A stretch of DNA of 64,000 nucleotides from JAAYCI01 sp964550985. GTDB taxonomy: Bacteria; Bacillota; Clostridia; Oscillospirales; Ruminococcaceae. Below the pieces are notes generated by a model. That model was not told the DNA's origin, made no database searches, and saw only the letters and a program-made list of their open reading frames with translations. The translations under genes and the position numbers were made by a program. Positions 24,757 through 32,849 of this stretch are shown here, one piece after another (the stretch's first letter is position 1; every line of letters begins with the position of its first letter). The stretch spans positions 14,904 through 78,903 of the forward strand of contig CAZKBM010000006.1 of assembly GCA_964550985.1 (NCBI GenBank). The letters are read 5' to 3'.

Positions 24757-25914
24757 TTAGAGCAGCTGCGCCGCTTCTATCCCTTTGGCAAGGCTGTAAA
24801 ACCGCATCAGGTCCTGGGCGGTTTGGCGCAGGTCCTCTTCGGCCCGGCCCTGCAAGGCTTCAAAGGGCAAACCGGCGCGGTTTGTGCAAAACACAGCGTT
24901 TACCCCCTGTGCGTAAATCTCCCCTGCGCCATCGCCCAGCACGCCTGCCAGGGCCACCACAGGTACATTTTGTTTTTGGGCCGCACGGGCCACCCCCAGC
25001 ACTGCCTTCCCGCGCAGGCTCTGCCCGTCCAGCTTCCCCTCGCCGGTAATCACCAAATCGGCATCTTTCAGCAGCCGCGTAAAGTTCACGGCTTCCAGCA
25101 TCGCATCAATGCCCATGCGCAGTTCGGCATTCAAAAAGGCCAGCAAACCGCCGGCCATTCCCCCTGCGGCCCCGGCGCCGGGCACCTCTAAAATTTTTCG
25201 TCCAAGGTCTCGTTCTATTACTGCCGCCAGATGACACAGCCCTTCGTCCAGCAGCTTTACGGTTTCGGCATCGGCTCCTTTTTGGGGGCCAAACACGGCG
25301 GCCGCCCCCTCGGGGCCGCACAAGGGGTTATCAATATCGCACATGCCCGTAATGATGGCACTTTTCACCTCGGGTACAAGGCCGGCTGTATCGATGTGGG
25401 CTATCTCGTGTAGGGTGCCGCCCACCGGCACAAAGGCCTTGCCGCCCTGGCGCAAAAAACGCACCCCGCAGGCCGCGGCGGCCCCGCAGCCGCCATCGTT
25501 TGTAGCGCTGCCCCCAAGGCCGAGTATCACCCTTTTGGCACCGCTTTTACAGGCGGCCAAAAGCAGTTGCCCCGCGCCATAGGTGGTGGTTTTGCCCGGA
25601 TGTTTGTTCTGGCCCGCCAGCGGCAGGCCCGCGGCGGCGGCCATTTCCACCACGGCGGTTTCGCCCCCGCACAGCAGGCCATAAAAGCCCTCCACCGGCT
25701 GGCCATAGGGGCCTTGCACCCTTTCCAAACATTTTTTGCCCCCGGCGGCTGCCAAAAAACAATCCACCGTTCCCTCGCCGCCGTCTGCCACCGGCACCGA
25801 TACAATTTGTGCATTTGGGTGATAGGCGCGTACCACCTCGGCCAAAATTTCACACACCTTGGCCGAGGACATAGTGCCCTTGAATGAATCTGGCATGAGA
25901 ATGATTTTTTTCAG
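24757..25914 (-). CDS. Glycerate kinase (GarK/GlxK family)
   Basis: ATP-dependent kinase of D-glycerate, 385 residues. The family signatures are clear: KKIILMPDSFKGTMSS at the N-terminus, PVADGGEGTVDCFL near residue 42, LGLGGSATNDGGCGAA near residue 130, PGAGAAGGMAGGLLAF near residue 262 and TGEGKLDGQS near residue 310. The start is uncertain: CTG 25914 matches the family N-terminus and has GGAGGG 8 bases upstream, TTG 25944 would extend it into the upstream gene, and ATG 25896 would drop conserved residues. It follows the ferritin-VIT gene with a short gap. There is no glycolate-pathway neighbour to show its role. Confidence 0.92.
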   Translation of the reverse strand: MKKIILMPDSFKGTMSSAKVCEILAEVVRAYHPNAQIVSVPVADGGEGTVDCFLAAAGGKKCLERVQGPYGQPVEGFYGLLCGGETAVVEMAAAAGLPLAGQNKHPGKTTTYGAGQLLLAACKSGAKRVILGLGGSATNDGGCGAAAACGVRFLRQGGKAFVPVGGTLHEIAHIDTAGLVPEVKSAIITGMCDIDNPLCGPEGAAAVFGPQKGADAETVKLLDEGLCHLAAVIERDLGRKILEVPGAGAAGGMAGGLLAFLNAELRMGIDAMLEAVNFTRLLKDADLVITGEGKLDGQSLRGKAVLGVARAAQKQNVPVVALAGVLGDGAGEIYAQGVNAVFCTNRAGLPFEALQGRAEEDLRQTAQDLMRFYSLAKGIEAAQLL

Positions 25915-25933
25915 TGCTCTCGCCCTCCACCGC

Positions 25934-26815
25934 TTACACGTCAATACCCAAAAATTGCTTTACCAAAAGGCCAATGATAAAGGATATCACGGCCACCCCC
26001 AAGCTAATGGCCGCCATCTCCCCAAAACGGCGGCCAAAATTTTCGCTTTTTGCCACCGCAATATAATAGTTGAAAAACAGGATGATGAGCACCACCACAC
26101 CCAGCATGGTGGCCAGCGCAGCCGCATACAGATGGTTTGGGAAGATGAGGTAAGGCAGTACCAGGCACACCACCGTTATCAGGTACGCAACCCCTGTGTA
26201 TACGCTGGATTTCAGGGCGTCGGGGTTACCCTCGGCCCGTTTGGCCAAAAAGTTGGAGGCCGCCATGGAAAGGGTGGCCGAAACCCCCGTTATGATGCCG
26301 GACAGCGCAATAAGCCGCGTATTGGCAAGTGCAAAGGTGAGCCCCGCTATGGTGCCCGTCAGTTCCACCAAAGCGTCGTTCAGCCCCAGTACCATATCCC
26401 CCACATGCTTTAGGCGCTCTTCGTCCAGCATGGCGTCCAGCTTGTCCTCATGGGCCTGTTCCTGCTCAATAATGCGCTCCACTTCGGGCAGTTCCTCTAC
26501 CAGTTTTTTGTAAGCGCCGGTGGTTTTGTACTCCCCTTTTTCCATCAATTTGATAACAAAGGTGTAGCCCATTAGCAGGGCCAACAGGCTGTACCAAAAA
26601 ATGTGCAGGTGGTTTGGGTGGACAGTTTTACCTGTATAGCGCTGAAAAATACGCGCGTGTTCCTTTTCTTCATCGGCAATTCTTTGCAAAATCGCCTTGT
26701 TTTCAGCGTCTTTTTCGCGCTTTGCCATTTTTGTATAGATAATATGGTCTGTACTTTCGGTGCGCTGGTAGCACAGTAGCAGCGCACGGGTTCCCTCACT
26801 CACGGTCCGTTCCAT
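25934..26815 (-). CDS. Ferritin-like/VIT1 fusion membrane protein (iron or manganese handling)
   Basis: A 293-residue protein with an N-terminal ferritin-like domain (about 1-145) and a C-terminal VIT1/CCC1-type membrane domain (about 145-293, five hydrophobic helices). The diiron-type motifs EEKEH (near residue 50) and EQEQAHEDK (near residue 117) are visible, and the VIT domain begins VGDMVLGLNDALVELTGTIAGL. The same fusion is known in MbfA of alphaproteobacteria and in rubrerythrin-VIT proteins, where it exports or buffers Fe2+. Transported ion and direction are inferred from family. ATG 26815 has AAGGAG about 10 bases upstream. It is divergent from the DUF4364 gene, with an AT-rich shared promoter region. 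Confidence 0.88.
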   Translation of the reverse strand: MERTVSEGTRALLLCYQRTESTDHIIYTKMAKREKDAENKAILQRIADEEKEHARIFQRYTGKTVHPNHLHIFWYSLLALLMGYTFVIKLMEKGEYKTTGAYKKLVEELPEVERIIEQEQAHEDKLDAMLDEERLKHVGDMVLGLNDALVELTGTIAGLTFALANTRLIALSGIITGVSATLSMAASNFLAKRAEGNPDALKSSVYTGVAYLITVVCLVLPYLIFPNHLYAAALATMLGVVVLIILFFNYYIAVAKSENFGRRFGEMAAISLGVAVISFIIGLLVKQFLGIDV

Positions 26816-26930
26816 CTCGGTAGTACTCCTTCCCAGTTTTCGCGTGTTTTTCTGTAATTTTCCTCTGGTTTATATTATACTATAAAGGCTACAACTGCAA
26901 CACGCCATTTTGTAAAAGGGGGAAAAGAAC

Positions 26931-27515
26931 ATGGCAGAACACAGCTTTACCGAGGGGGTACGCCCTGGCGGGCTTACAACCGGCAAGGAAATTCGCATTC
27001 TTTTGTGCTATTTAATAGATAATGCCGGCGGCCAGGTACTGCGGGAAAGCCTGGAAGAGGTGCTGATAGGTGAAGAGCTAGCCAACTATTTTGTAATGGC
27101 CGAAAGCCTGGCCCAGCTGGAGGAGCAAAACCTGATTTGCGAAGCGGAGGGCGCTTTTACCCTTACCGAAACCGGGCGCACCGTGGCCCGCACCCTGGCG
27201 GGCGACCTGCCACGCACCGTGCGGGACGCCGCCGTGCGCGGGGTGATACGCGCCCAGCAGTACACCGCCAAAAAAGCCGCCCACGGCTGCGAGGTAACCC
27301 AGCAGGCCGATGGACGGCGTGTGCGCTGCCAAATTGGCGATGAGGCCGGGCTGCTGTTTTTGATGGAACTGTATATGCCCGATAAACTGACGGCCGAAGC
27401 GGTGCGCGAAGAGTTTATTGAACATGGCGATAAAATATATGAGCTGATGCTGGCCGCACTGACGGGCAACCGCGACATGGCTGAAAAGGCCTTGGATGAG
27501 ATGGAGAAGGCCTAG
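26931..27515 (+). CDS. DUF4364 family protein, winged-helix-like regulator
   Basis: A 194-residue cytoplasmic protein of the DUF4364 family common in Clostridia. The N-terminal part (KEIRILLCYLIDNAGGQVLRESLEEVL, then FVMAESLAQLEEQNLICEAEGAFTLTETGR) has the helix-turn-helix plus wing look of a transcription factor; the C-terminal half has no known catalytic motif. Targets are unknown. ATG 26931 follows GGGGGAAAAGAAC. It is alone on the plus strand, divergent from the ferritin-VIT gene and convergent with the priming glycosyltransferase. The AT-rich gap 26816-26930 contains TATACT/TATAAT-like sequences on both strands. Confidence 0.85.
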   Translation: MAEHSFTEGVRPGGLTTGKEIRILLCYLIDNAGGQVLRESLEEVLIGEELANYFVMAESLAQLEEQNLICEAEGAFTLTETGRTVARTLAGDLPRTVRDAAVRGVIRAQQYTAKKAAHGCEVTQQADGRRVRCQIGDEAGLLFLMELYMPDKLTAEAVREEFIEHGDKIYELMLAALTGNRDMAEKALDEMEKA

Positions 27516-27552
27516 CCTATCCATCGGCCTCTTATCCCATCTTTTTGAAAAC

Positions 27553-27574
27553 TACAGTTTGCTCATTTGCTGTA
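27553..27574. repeat. TACAGCA-type hairpin, convergent gap
   Basis: On the minus strand, TACAG and CTGTA pair around a CAAATGAGCAAA loop. The sequence shares TACAGCAAATGA with the elements at 2560 and 4330 and the TACAG...CTGTA ends with the 24-bp palindromes. It lies between two convergent genes and could help end transcription, although no long T-run is present. Confidence 0.55.
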
Positions 27575-27588
27575 AAAACAACAACCCA

Positions 27589-28203
27589 CTAATCGGCCGC
27601 AGGGCCCTCAGTGGCATTGCCCCCGCCCTCGGCTATGCCATTGCCGCCCAGCACGGCGGCAATGCTTTTAAAAAATATCTTCACATCCAGCCCAAAACTG
27701 ATGTGCTGGGCATAGTAACCATCCAGTTTGGCTTTTACCTCTATGGGCAGCTCGTCTCGGCCATTGATTTGGGCATAGCCCGTAAGCCCCGGCACAAGGG
27801 CATTTGCACCGTATTTATCGCGCTCGGCAATCAAATCATCTTGGTTCCAAAGCGCCGGGCGGGGGCCTATAGCGCTCATCTGCCCTGCCAAGATATTAAA
27901 AATTTGCGGTAGTTCATCCAGGCTGGTTTTACGCAAAAAACGCCCCATTTTGGTAATGCGGCTTTCGGGGTTTTGCAAAAGGTGGGTGGGCACGTCTTTT
28001 GGGGTATCGGCATACATGGTGCGGAACTTTAAAATGGTGAACAGTTTTTTGTTTTTGCCCACCCGCCGCTGTTTAAAAAACACCGGGCCGGGGGAATCGA
28101 TTTTAATCAGCAGGGCCAGCAGCAAAAAGACAATGGCCAGCACCGCCGTGCCCACAAAAGCCAAAATAAAATCGGCAATTCGTTTTATATATTTGGGATA
28201 CAC
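27589..28203 (-). CDS. Undecaprenyl-phosphate sugar phosphotransferase (priming enzyme, PglC-like)
   Basis: Monotopic phosphoglycosyltransferase of 204 residues that loads a phosphosugar onto the undecaprenyl-phosphate carrier and starts a glycan chain. It begins with KRIADFILAFVGTAVLAIVFLLLALLI (membrane re-entrant helix), then GPVFFKQRRVGKNKKLFTILKFRTM near residue 40, KTSLDELPQIFNILAGQMSAIGPRP near residue 92 (Asp-Glu catalytic pair) and PGLTGYAQINGRDELP near residue 138. The GTG start at 28203 has GGGGGAG 6 bases upstream. It follows the 4,6-dehydratase by 3 bp, suggesting a priming sugar of the diNAc-bacillosamine or QuiNAc type. Confidence 0.93.
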   Translation of the reverse strand: MYPKYIKRIADFILAFVGTAVLAIVFLLLALLIKIDSPGPVFFKQRRVGKNKKLFTILKFRTMYADTPKDVPTHLLQNPESRITKMGRFLRKTSLDELPQIFNILAGQMSAIGPRPALWNQDDLIAERDKYGANALVPGLTGYAQINGRDELPIEVKAKLDGYYAQHISFGLDVKIFFKSIAAVLGGNGIAEGGGNATEGPAAD

Positions 28204-28206
28204 CGG

Positions 28207-30075
28207 CTACTCCCCCTTCACAAATGGGTTATGGTAGAAGGTGGGCACCATATCCAGCAGCGCCTGAATCAGGTCATCGCCGTTGTTTGCGTAGGCAACC
28301 TCTTTCAAATTCTTCAAGTGGTCAAAAAAAGTATCTTGATTCAGGCGCAGAGGCGCGCCGATAAAGATTTTGTTGTTGTCTGTTTTTTCCACGCCCTCTT
28401 CGTCCATCAGCAGTTCCTCATACAGTTTTTCACCGGGGCGCAGGCCGGTAAACTTAATTTTTATCTCGGTATAAGGCACAAAACCCGCCAACTTGATCAG
28501 ATTTTCCGCCAGTTCTAAAATGCGCACGGGCTCGCCCATATCCAACACAAAAATCTCGCCGCCCTTGCCCATGGCGCCCGCCTCTAGCACCAGGCCCACC
28601 GCTTCGGGAATGGTCATAAAAAAGCGGACAATGTCGGGGTGGGTAACCGTAAGGGGGCCGCCCGCGGCAATTTGTTCCTTAAACAGCGGCAGCACCGAGC
28701 CGTTAGAGCCCAGCACATTGCCAAAGCGAACGGCCACAAAAACGGTTTTGCTGCGCTGGGCCATACACTGCACAATCATCTCACAAAGGCGCTTTGTAGC
28801 TCCCATCACGTTGGTGGGGTTCACGGCCTTATCGGTGGAGATGAGCACAAAGCGTTCCGCGCCGTATTTGTCGGCGCTTAAGGCCGCGTTGTAGGTGCCA
28901 AACACATTGTTTTTTACGGCCTCCTCGGGGCTATCTTCCATCAGCGGTACATGTTTGTGGGCCGCCGCATGGAATACTACCTGCGGGCGGAAACGCGCAA
29001 AAATCGCGTCCATCTTCCTGGAATCGCGCACCGAGCAGATCATCACCTCCAGGCGCAGATCTTCTTTATACTCGCGCAAAAGCTCCTGCTGGATGGCATA
29101 GGCGTTGTTCTCGTAAATATCCAGTATAATGAGCAGTTTGGGGCCATAGCCCGCAATTTGGCGGCAGAGTTCCGAGCCGATGGACCCCCCGCCGCCTGTG
29201 ATCATAACCACCTTGCCGCGCACAAAACTGCTGGTTTGCTGGGAAAGGCTTATGGTGCTGCGGCCCAAAAGGTCCTCCACCTTCACGGCCCGTATGCGGC
29301 TGCTCAGGTCGCCGCCTTCGGCCATGAGCTGGCGTATATCGGGCAGCATACGCAGGTTGCAGCTGGTTTTGTTGCACAGGGTCAAAATCCGCTGGCGGCC
29401 CTCGTCATCCAGCGCGGTTATGGCTATAACAATGGTGTCAATTTCGCAGCGCTCGCACAGTTCTTCAATATCCTCGGTGGTGCCCATAATTTGCACCCCA
29501 AGGATATAGCGCCCCACCTTCTTTTTTTCGTCATCCACAGCGCAGATGATGTTCATCTCGCTGGCGGGGTCCTTATTCTGCTCGTGTATCAGCGTGGCGG
29601 CGGCCTCGCCCGCACCCACCACCAGCACCCGCCGCCTTTTTTGGCCGGTACGCTGGAATTTTGTGTTGCGGTACATGCGGTAGGTTAGGCGGGAATACAG
29701 CGTGACTGAAACGGCGAAGATGGCGCTTAAAAAATAGACGGAAAAAGGCACCCGGCGCTCATAGAAGATGAGCCAGGAGCCCAGGATAAAGATGCCAACC
29801 GCAATGAGGGACGCCATAACCAGGCGGAAAAACTCCACCACTTCGGCATAGCGCCACAGGCTATCATACATCCCCATCAGGCCGTACACAATCTCATAAC
29901 AACAGACAAAGAAAAAGCAGCTTCCCACCATCAGTGGGAAATACATGTCTATCTCCACACGGCCCTGAATGAGCACCCAGGGTAGTATGTAGCAGACGAT
30001 TTCTACCAGTACATCAAAAACAATCAGAACCACCTTGCGGTGGTCGCTGATGGTTTTGGCAATGGCTGTTTGCAT
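28207..30075 (-). CDS. Membrane-bound nucleoside-diphosphate-sugar 4,6-dehydratase (PglF/CapD family)
   Basis: Likely UDP-GlcNAc 4,6-dehydratase, 622 residues. The N-terminal third has four transmembrane helices, the middle has a Rossmann-like CoA-binding-type domain (RVLVVGAGEAAATLI), and the C-terminal SDR domain begins VMITGGGGSIGSELCRQI near residue 290. The PglF/WbpM-type active-site segment TDKAVNPTNVMGATKR has Met where other SDRs have Tyr, as is normal for this subfamily. ATG 30075 has GGAGA 6 bases upstream; the frame extends to 30096. With the next gene it forms a glycan-initiation pair, about 23 kb from the glycan export cluster in this window. Confidence 0.93.
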   Translation of the reverse strand: MQTAIAKTISDHRKVVLIVFDVLVEIVCYILPWVLIQGRVEIDMYFPLMVGSCFFFVCCYEIVYGLMGMYDSLWRYAEVVEFFRLVMASLIAVGIFILGSWLIFYERRVPFSVYFLSAIFAVSVTLYSRLTYRMYRNTKFQRTGQKRRRVLVVGAGEAAATLIHEQNKDPASEMNIICAVDDEKKKVGRYILGVQIMGTTEDIEELCERCEIDTIVIAITALDDEGRQRILTLCNKTSCNLRMLPDIRQLMAEGGDLSSRIRAVKVEDLLGRSTISLSQQTSSFVRGKVVMITGGGGSIGSELCRQIAGYGPKLLIILDIYENNAYAIQQELLREYKEDLRLEVMICSVRDSRKMDAIFARFRPQVVFHAAAHKHVPLMEDSPEEAVKNNVFGTYNAALSADKYGAERFVLISTDKAVNPTNVMGATKRLCEMIVQCMAQRSKTVFVAVRFGNVLGSNGSVLPLFKEQIAAGGPLTVTHPDIVRFFMTIPEAVGLVLEAGAMGKGGEIFVLDMGEPVRILELAENLIKLAGFVPYTEIKIKFTGLRPGEKLYEELLMDEEGVEKTDNNKIFIGAPLRLNQDTFFDHLKNLKEVAYANNGDDLIQALLDMVPTFYHNPFVKGE

Positions 30076-30100
30076 AGTGTTCTCCACGTAAAGCACAGGG

Positions 30101-32209
30101 CTATTTGCCGGTTATTTGCTCTCCGGCCAATACAAAATCCACATTCCCCTGCGAAATATCTACCCCAGCCACCCGCACGCGCAGGGTGTCGCCCAGGCGG
30201 TAGCTTTTACCCGCGTGTGGGTCGCTCAGCGAGACGCCCTCCACCAGTTCCATATGGCCTTCACTCAAGTGGCTGATGTGGATGAGGCCCTCCACACTGT
30301 TTTCCAGTTCCACATAGATGCCGAAACGCACCACCGAGGAGACCACACCGTCAAAGTCTTGCCCGATGTAAGCTTTCATGTATTCGGCCTTATAGGCGTC
30401 GTCACAGGCGCGTTCCACCTGCTGGGCCCTCACCTCACACTCTGAAGAATGGGCCGAGGCCTCCCCGCAGAAGGTTTTATACTTTTTGGTGATTTGGGCG
30501 GGGTTTTCCCCTGCGGCCACATCGCCCAAAATGCGGTGAATGGCAAGGTCTGGGTAGCGGCGAATGGGGGAGGTGAAGTGGGCATAATCCTCCAGCGCAA
30601 GGCCAAAATGCCCTTTGGGCAGGGGCTCGTAAGCGGCCTTTGCCATACTGCGCAGCACCCCCTGGTGCACCGGGCGCTCTAAATTTGTGCCGCGGGTTTT
30701 ATCCAGCAACCCGGCCAATTCCTTTTGGGTGGGCACCTCGCCCCCAAAGTGGTACTCCACCCCGGCTGCTTTTAACAGGGCCTTCAAGTTCTCCAGCTTA
30801 TCACCCGAGGGTTTATCGTGCACACGGTAGATAAAGGGGATATCCAGCCGCCTTGCCTGGTGGGCCGCAGAGGTGTTGGCCAGCAGCATAAATTCTTCAA
30901 TCATCTTTTCCGCGTCGCCCCGGCTGCGTTTTTCCACCCCGGTGCAGCGCCCCTCTTCGTTTATGGTCAGCTTGGGCTCGTCGCTCTCAATTTCCAGGTT
31001 GCCGCGCGCCGCGCGCAGTTTTACCAGTTTTTCATAAATCTCCCGCATCACAAGCAGGCCGTCCTGCACCTCGGCGTATTTGGCCAGGGTTTCCTCCTCG
31101 GCTTCCCCGGCAAACAGGGTGTTTATCTCTTCATACACACCCTTAACCCGGCTGCGGATGACGGTTTTAAAAAAGCGGTAGTCCAAAAGGCGAGCGTCGG
31201 CGTCCAGCGTCATAATGCAGGAAAACGCCAGGCGTTCCTCCCCAGGGTTTAGGCTGCATATGCCGTTGGAAAGCTGCTTTGGCAACATGGGGATGACGCT
31301 ATCGGCATAGTAGATAGAGGTTCCCCGGCTAAAAGCCTCTTCGTCCAGCTTGCTTTTGGGCCGCACATAGTGGCTCACATCCGCAATATGCACCGAGAGG
31401 CGGTAGCCGTCCAGCACGCGTTTTGCGCTGATGGCGTCGTCGATATCTTTGGTGGAGGCGGAGTCGATGGTGAAGATGGCCTCCCCACGCAAATCCTTGC
31501 GGTTTTTCATCTCCTCTTTTGTGATGGCCATGGCGGCCACCTGCTTTGCCTCTTCTTTCACCTCGGCAGAAAAAGATTTTTCCACCCCTGCACCATATAA
31601 AATGGCCTTGGCGCAGCGGCGGGCAGAATCGGCCGAGCCAAAGCGCAAGGTGATACCCACCCGGTGCTGCTCATGCCGCTCTCCCCGTTCTAAAATAACC
31701 CCAGCGGCCTTTTCCCCCTCTTTTACACCGCCGTCGGCGCTTTTTAAAATTTTCAGGGGGGTATCTTTTGCATTATCGGGCACAAGGCACAGGGCGCCAT
31801 CTTCCATGCGCACCGTGCCCACCAATTGGTTGTTGGGTTTTATAATGGCGTCCACTTCGCCCTCGCGGCTGTTTTCAAAACGGGGGTAACTGCTCAGGGT
31901 AAGCTCCACCTCATCGCCGGGCATGGCCCCTTGCAGGCTGTGCCCGGGCACAAAAACATCCCCGCTGCCGTCCAGCGGGCGCACAAAACCAAACGAGCGC
32001 CCCAGCTTGGTAAGCTGCCCGCGTAAAACTTCGCCGTTTGGGGCGGCCAAAGTGTACATCCCCTTTTGGGCTTTCACCTTGCCCTCATCGGCCAGTTCTA
32101 ACAGCGCCCGGTGCACCTTTTTGCGGTCCGCCCCCACGGCGGCGCGCAGCTGTTTTTCAGAGGCGTCTTTTGCGGCCAGCTTTTTTAGCAGGCTAGATTT
32201 TAAAGACAT
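30101..32209 (-). CDS. rnr: Ribonuclease R (3'-5' exoribonuclease)
   Basis: RNB-family exonuclease that degrades structured RNA, 702 residues. N-terminal winged-helix segment (KKVHRALLELADEGKVKAQKGMYTL), cold-shock domains, then the RNB core with FTIDSASTKDIDDAIS near residue 250 carrying the catalytic aspartates. The C-terminal S1 domain is near residue 615 (VVSSVVRFGIYVELENSVEGLIHISHLS). ATG 32209 follows AAAGGA by 8 bases; the frame is open to 32257. The secG-rnr order is widely conserved in Bacillota, where smpB usually follows, but a strong terminator splits secG from rnr here and smpB is absent. Confidence 0.97.
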   Translation of the reverse strand: MSLKSSLLKKLAAKDASEKQLRAAVGADRKKVHRALLELADEGKVKAQKGMYTLAAPNGEVLRGQLTKLGRSFGFVRPLDGSGDVFVPGHSLQGAMPGDEVELTLSSYPRFENSREGEVDAIIKPNNQLVGTVRMEDGALCLVPDNAKDTPLKILKSADGGVKEGEKAAGVILERGERHEQHRVGITLRFGSADSARRCAKAILYGAGVEKSFSAEVKEEAKQVAAMAITKEEMKNRKDLRGEAIFTIDSASTKDIDDAISAKRVLDGYRLSVHIADVSHYVRPKSKLDEEAFSRGTSIYYADSVIPMLPKQLSNGICSLNPGEERLAFSCIMTLDADARLLDYRFFKTVIRSRVKGVYEEINTLFAGEAEEETLAKYAEVQDGLLVMREIYEKLVKLRAARGNLEIESDEPKLTINEEGRCTGVEKRSRGDAEKMIEEFMLLANTSAAHQARRLDIPFIYRVHDKPSGDKLENLKALLKAAGVEYHFGGEVPTQKELAGLLDKTRGTNLERPVHQGVLRSMAKAAYEPLPKGHFGLALEDYAHFTSPIRRYPDLAIHRILGDVAAGENPAQITKKYKTFCGEASAHSSECEVRAQQVERACDDAYKAEYMKAYIGQDFDGVVSSVVRFGIYVELENSVEGLIHISHLSEGHMELVEGVSLSDPHAGKSYRLGDTLRVRVAGVDISQGNVDFVLAGEQITGK

Positions 32210-32283
32210 AAAGCAATTCCTTTCTTGTTGGCAAAACAAAAAGCGGCTTTGGCGCAAAATGGGCCTTTGGCCCGCCTACCTGT

Positions 32284-32319
32284 AAAAAAGCGCCTTGAAA
32301 CTTTACATTTCAAGGCGCT
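32284..32319 (-). terminator. Intrinsic terminator after secG
   Basis: On the minus strand, GCGCCTTGAAA and TTTCAAGGCGC pair (11 bp, extendable by one A-T) around a 7-base loop, directly followed by TTTTTT. It begins about 16 bp after the secG stop, so secG can be transcribed alone and rnr would need read-through or its own promoter. Confidence 0.92.
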
Positions 32320-32334
32320 AAAGGGCATATTGAC

Positions 32335-32583
32335 TTAGGGGCGCAGGGCGCTGATAACGTTTACCAAAATGATAATAACAAACAGTGCCACGGCCAATAT
32401 CTTGGTAGCCTTGGCCTGGCGCGCCTCTTTGGAGCGCGAACGGGACTCGCCGCTCATCATCTCGGTGCCCGTGATGACGCTGGAAAGGCCGCCGCCCTTG
32501 GAATCTTGCATCAGAATAACAAATGTGATGATAGCACAGACCAGTAGGGCCACACACCCCACAATGATTTCAACAACAGACAT
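32335..32583 (-). CDS. secG: Preprotein translocase subunit SecG
   Basis: Small membrane subunit of the SecYEG channel, 82 residues with two helices (VVEIIVGCVALLVCAIITFVIL and ILAVALFVIIILVNVI). Between them lies the family signature LMQDSKGGGLSSVITG. The start ATG 32583 is preceded by GGAGGTG; an upstream ATG at 32598 is less likely. A clear promoter (TTGCTT-17-TATACT) lies about 30 bp upstream and a terminator follows, so it is a monocistronic unit. Confidence 0.95.
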   Translation of the reverse strand: MSVVEIIVGCVALLVCAIITFVILMQDSKGGGLSSVITGTEMMSGESRSRSKEARQAKATKILAVALFVIIILVNVISALRP

Positions 32584-32611
32584 GACACACCTCCACAAAT
32601 CTACACGCTAA

Positions 32612-32640
32612 AGTATAGCATACGCTGCGGCAAAAAGCAA
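32612..32640 (-). promoter_or_regulatory. Sigma-A-type promoter for secG
   Basis: On the minus strand, TTGCTT (32635-32640) and TATACT (32612-32617) are 17 bases apart. Transcription would start about 22 bp before the secG start codon. Confidence 0.7.
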
Positions 32641-32734
32641 ATAAAATCTAGCCGGTACAGCGCACCAGGCGGCGCCTCTTTCGTGCTTTTGCGCTGTTTT
32701 CCGCCGGGCCTATGTCCGCCATGCAAATTTATGC

Positions 32735-32740
32735 TACAAT
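32735..32740 (+). promoter_or_regulatory. Possible extended -10 for the sortase gene
   Basis: TACAAT preceded by TG and one base (TGCTACAAT) fits an extended -10; no good -35 is seen. The 24-bp palindrome at 32768-32791 would lie about 20 bp downstream of the start of this transcript, a place where a bound protein could block it. Confidence 0.4.
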
Positions 32741-32767
32741 ACCTACAAAACCACCGAATGCAGCGCC

Positions 32768-32791
32768 TACAGCATTTGAACAAATGCTGTA
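32768..32791. repeat. 24-bp palindromic TACAGCA element, copy 2
   Basis: Same perfect 11-bp arms and AA centre as at 14779-14802 and 38217-38240. It lies between divergent secG and the sortase gene, in the probable 5' leader of the sortase transcript. Confidence 0.75.
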
Positions 32792-32849
32792 AATACAGGC
32801 CAAAGCCGGGCGCTGCCTTTGCCAAAACCCCTGTCGAAAGGATACCCTT

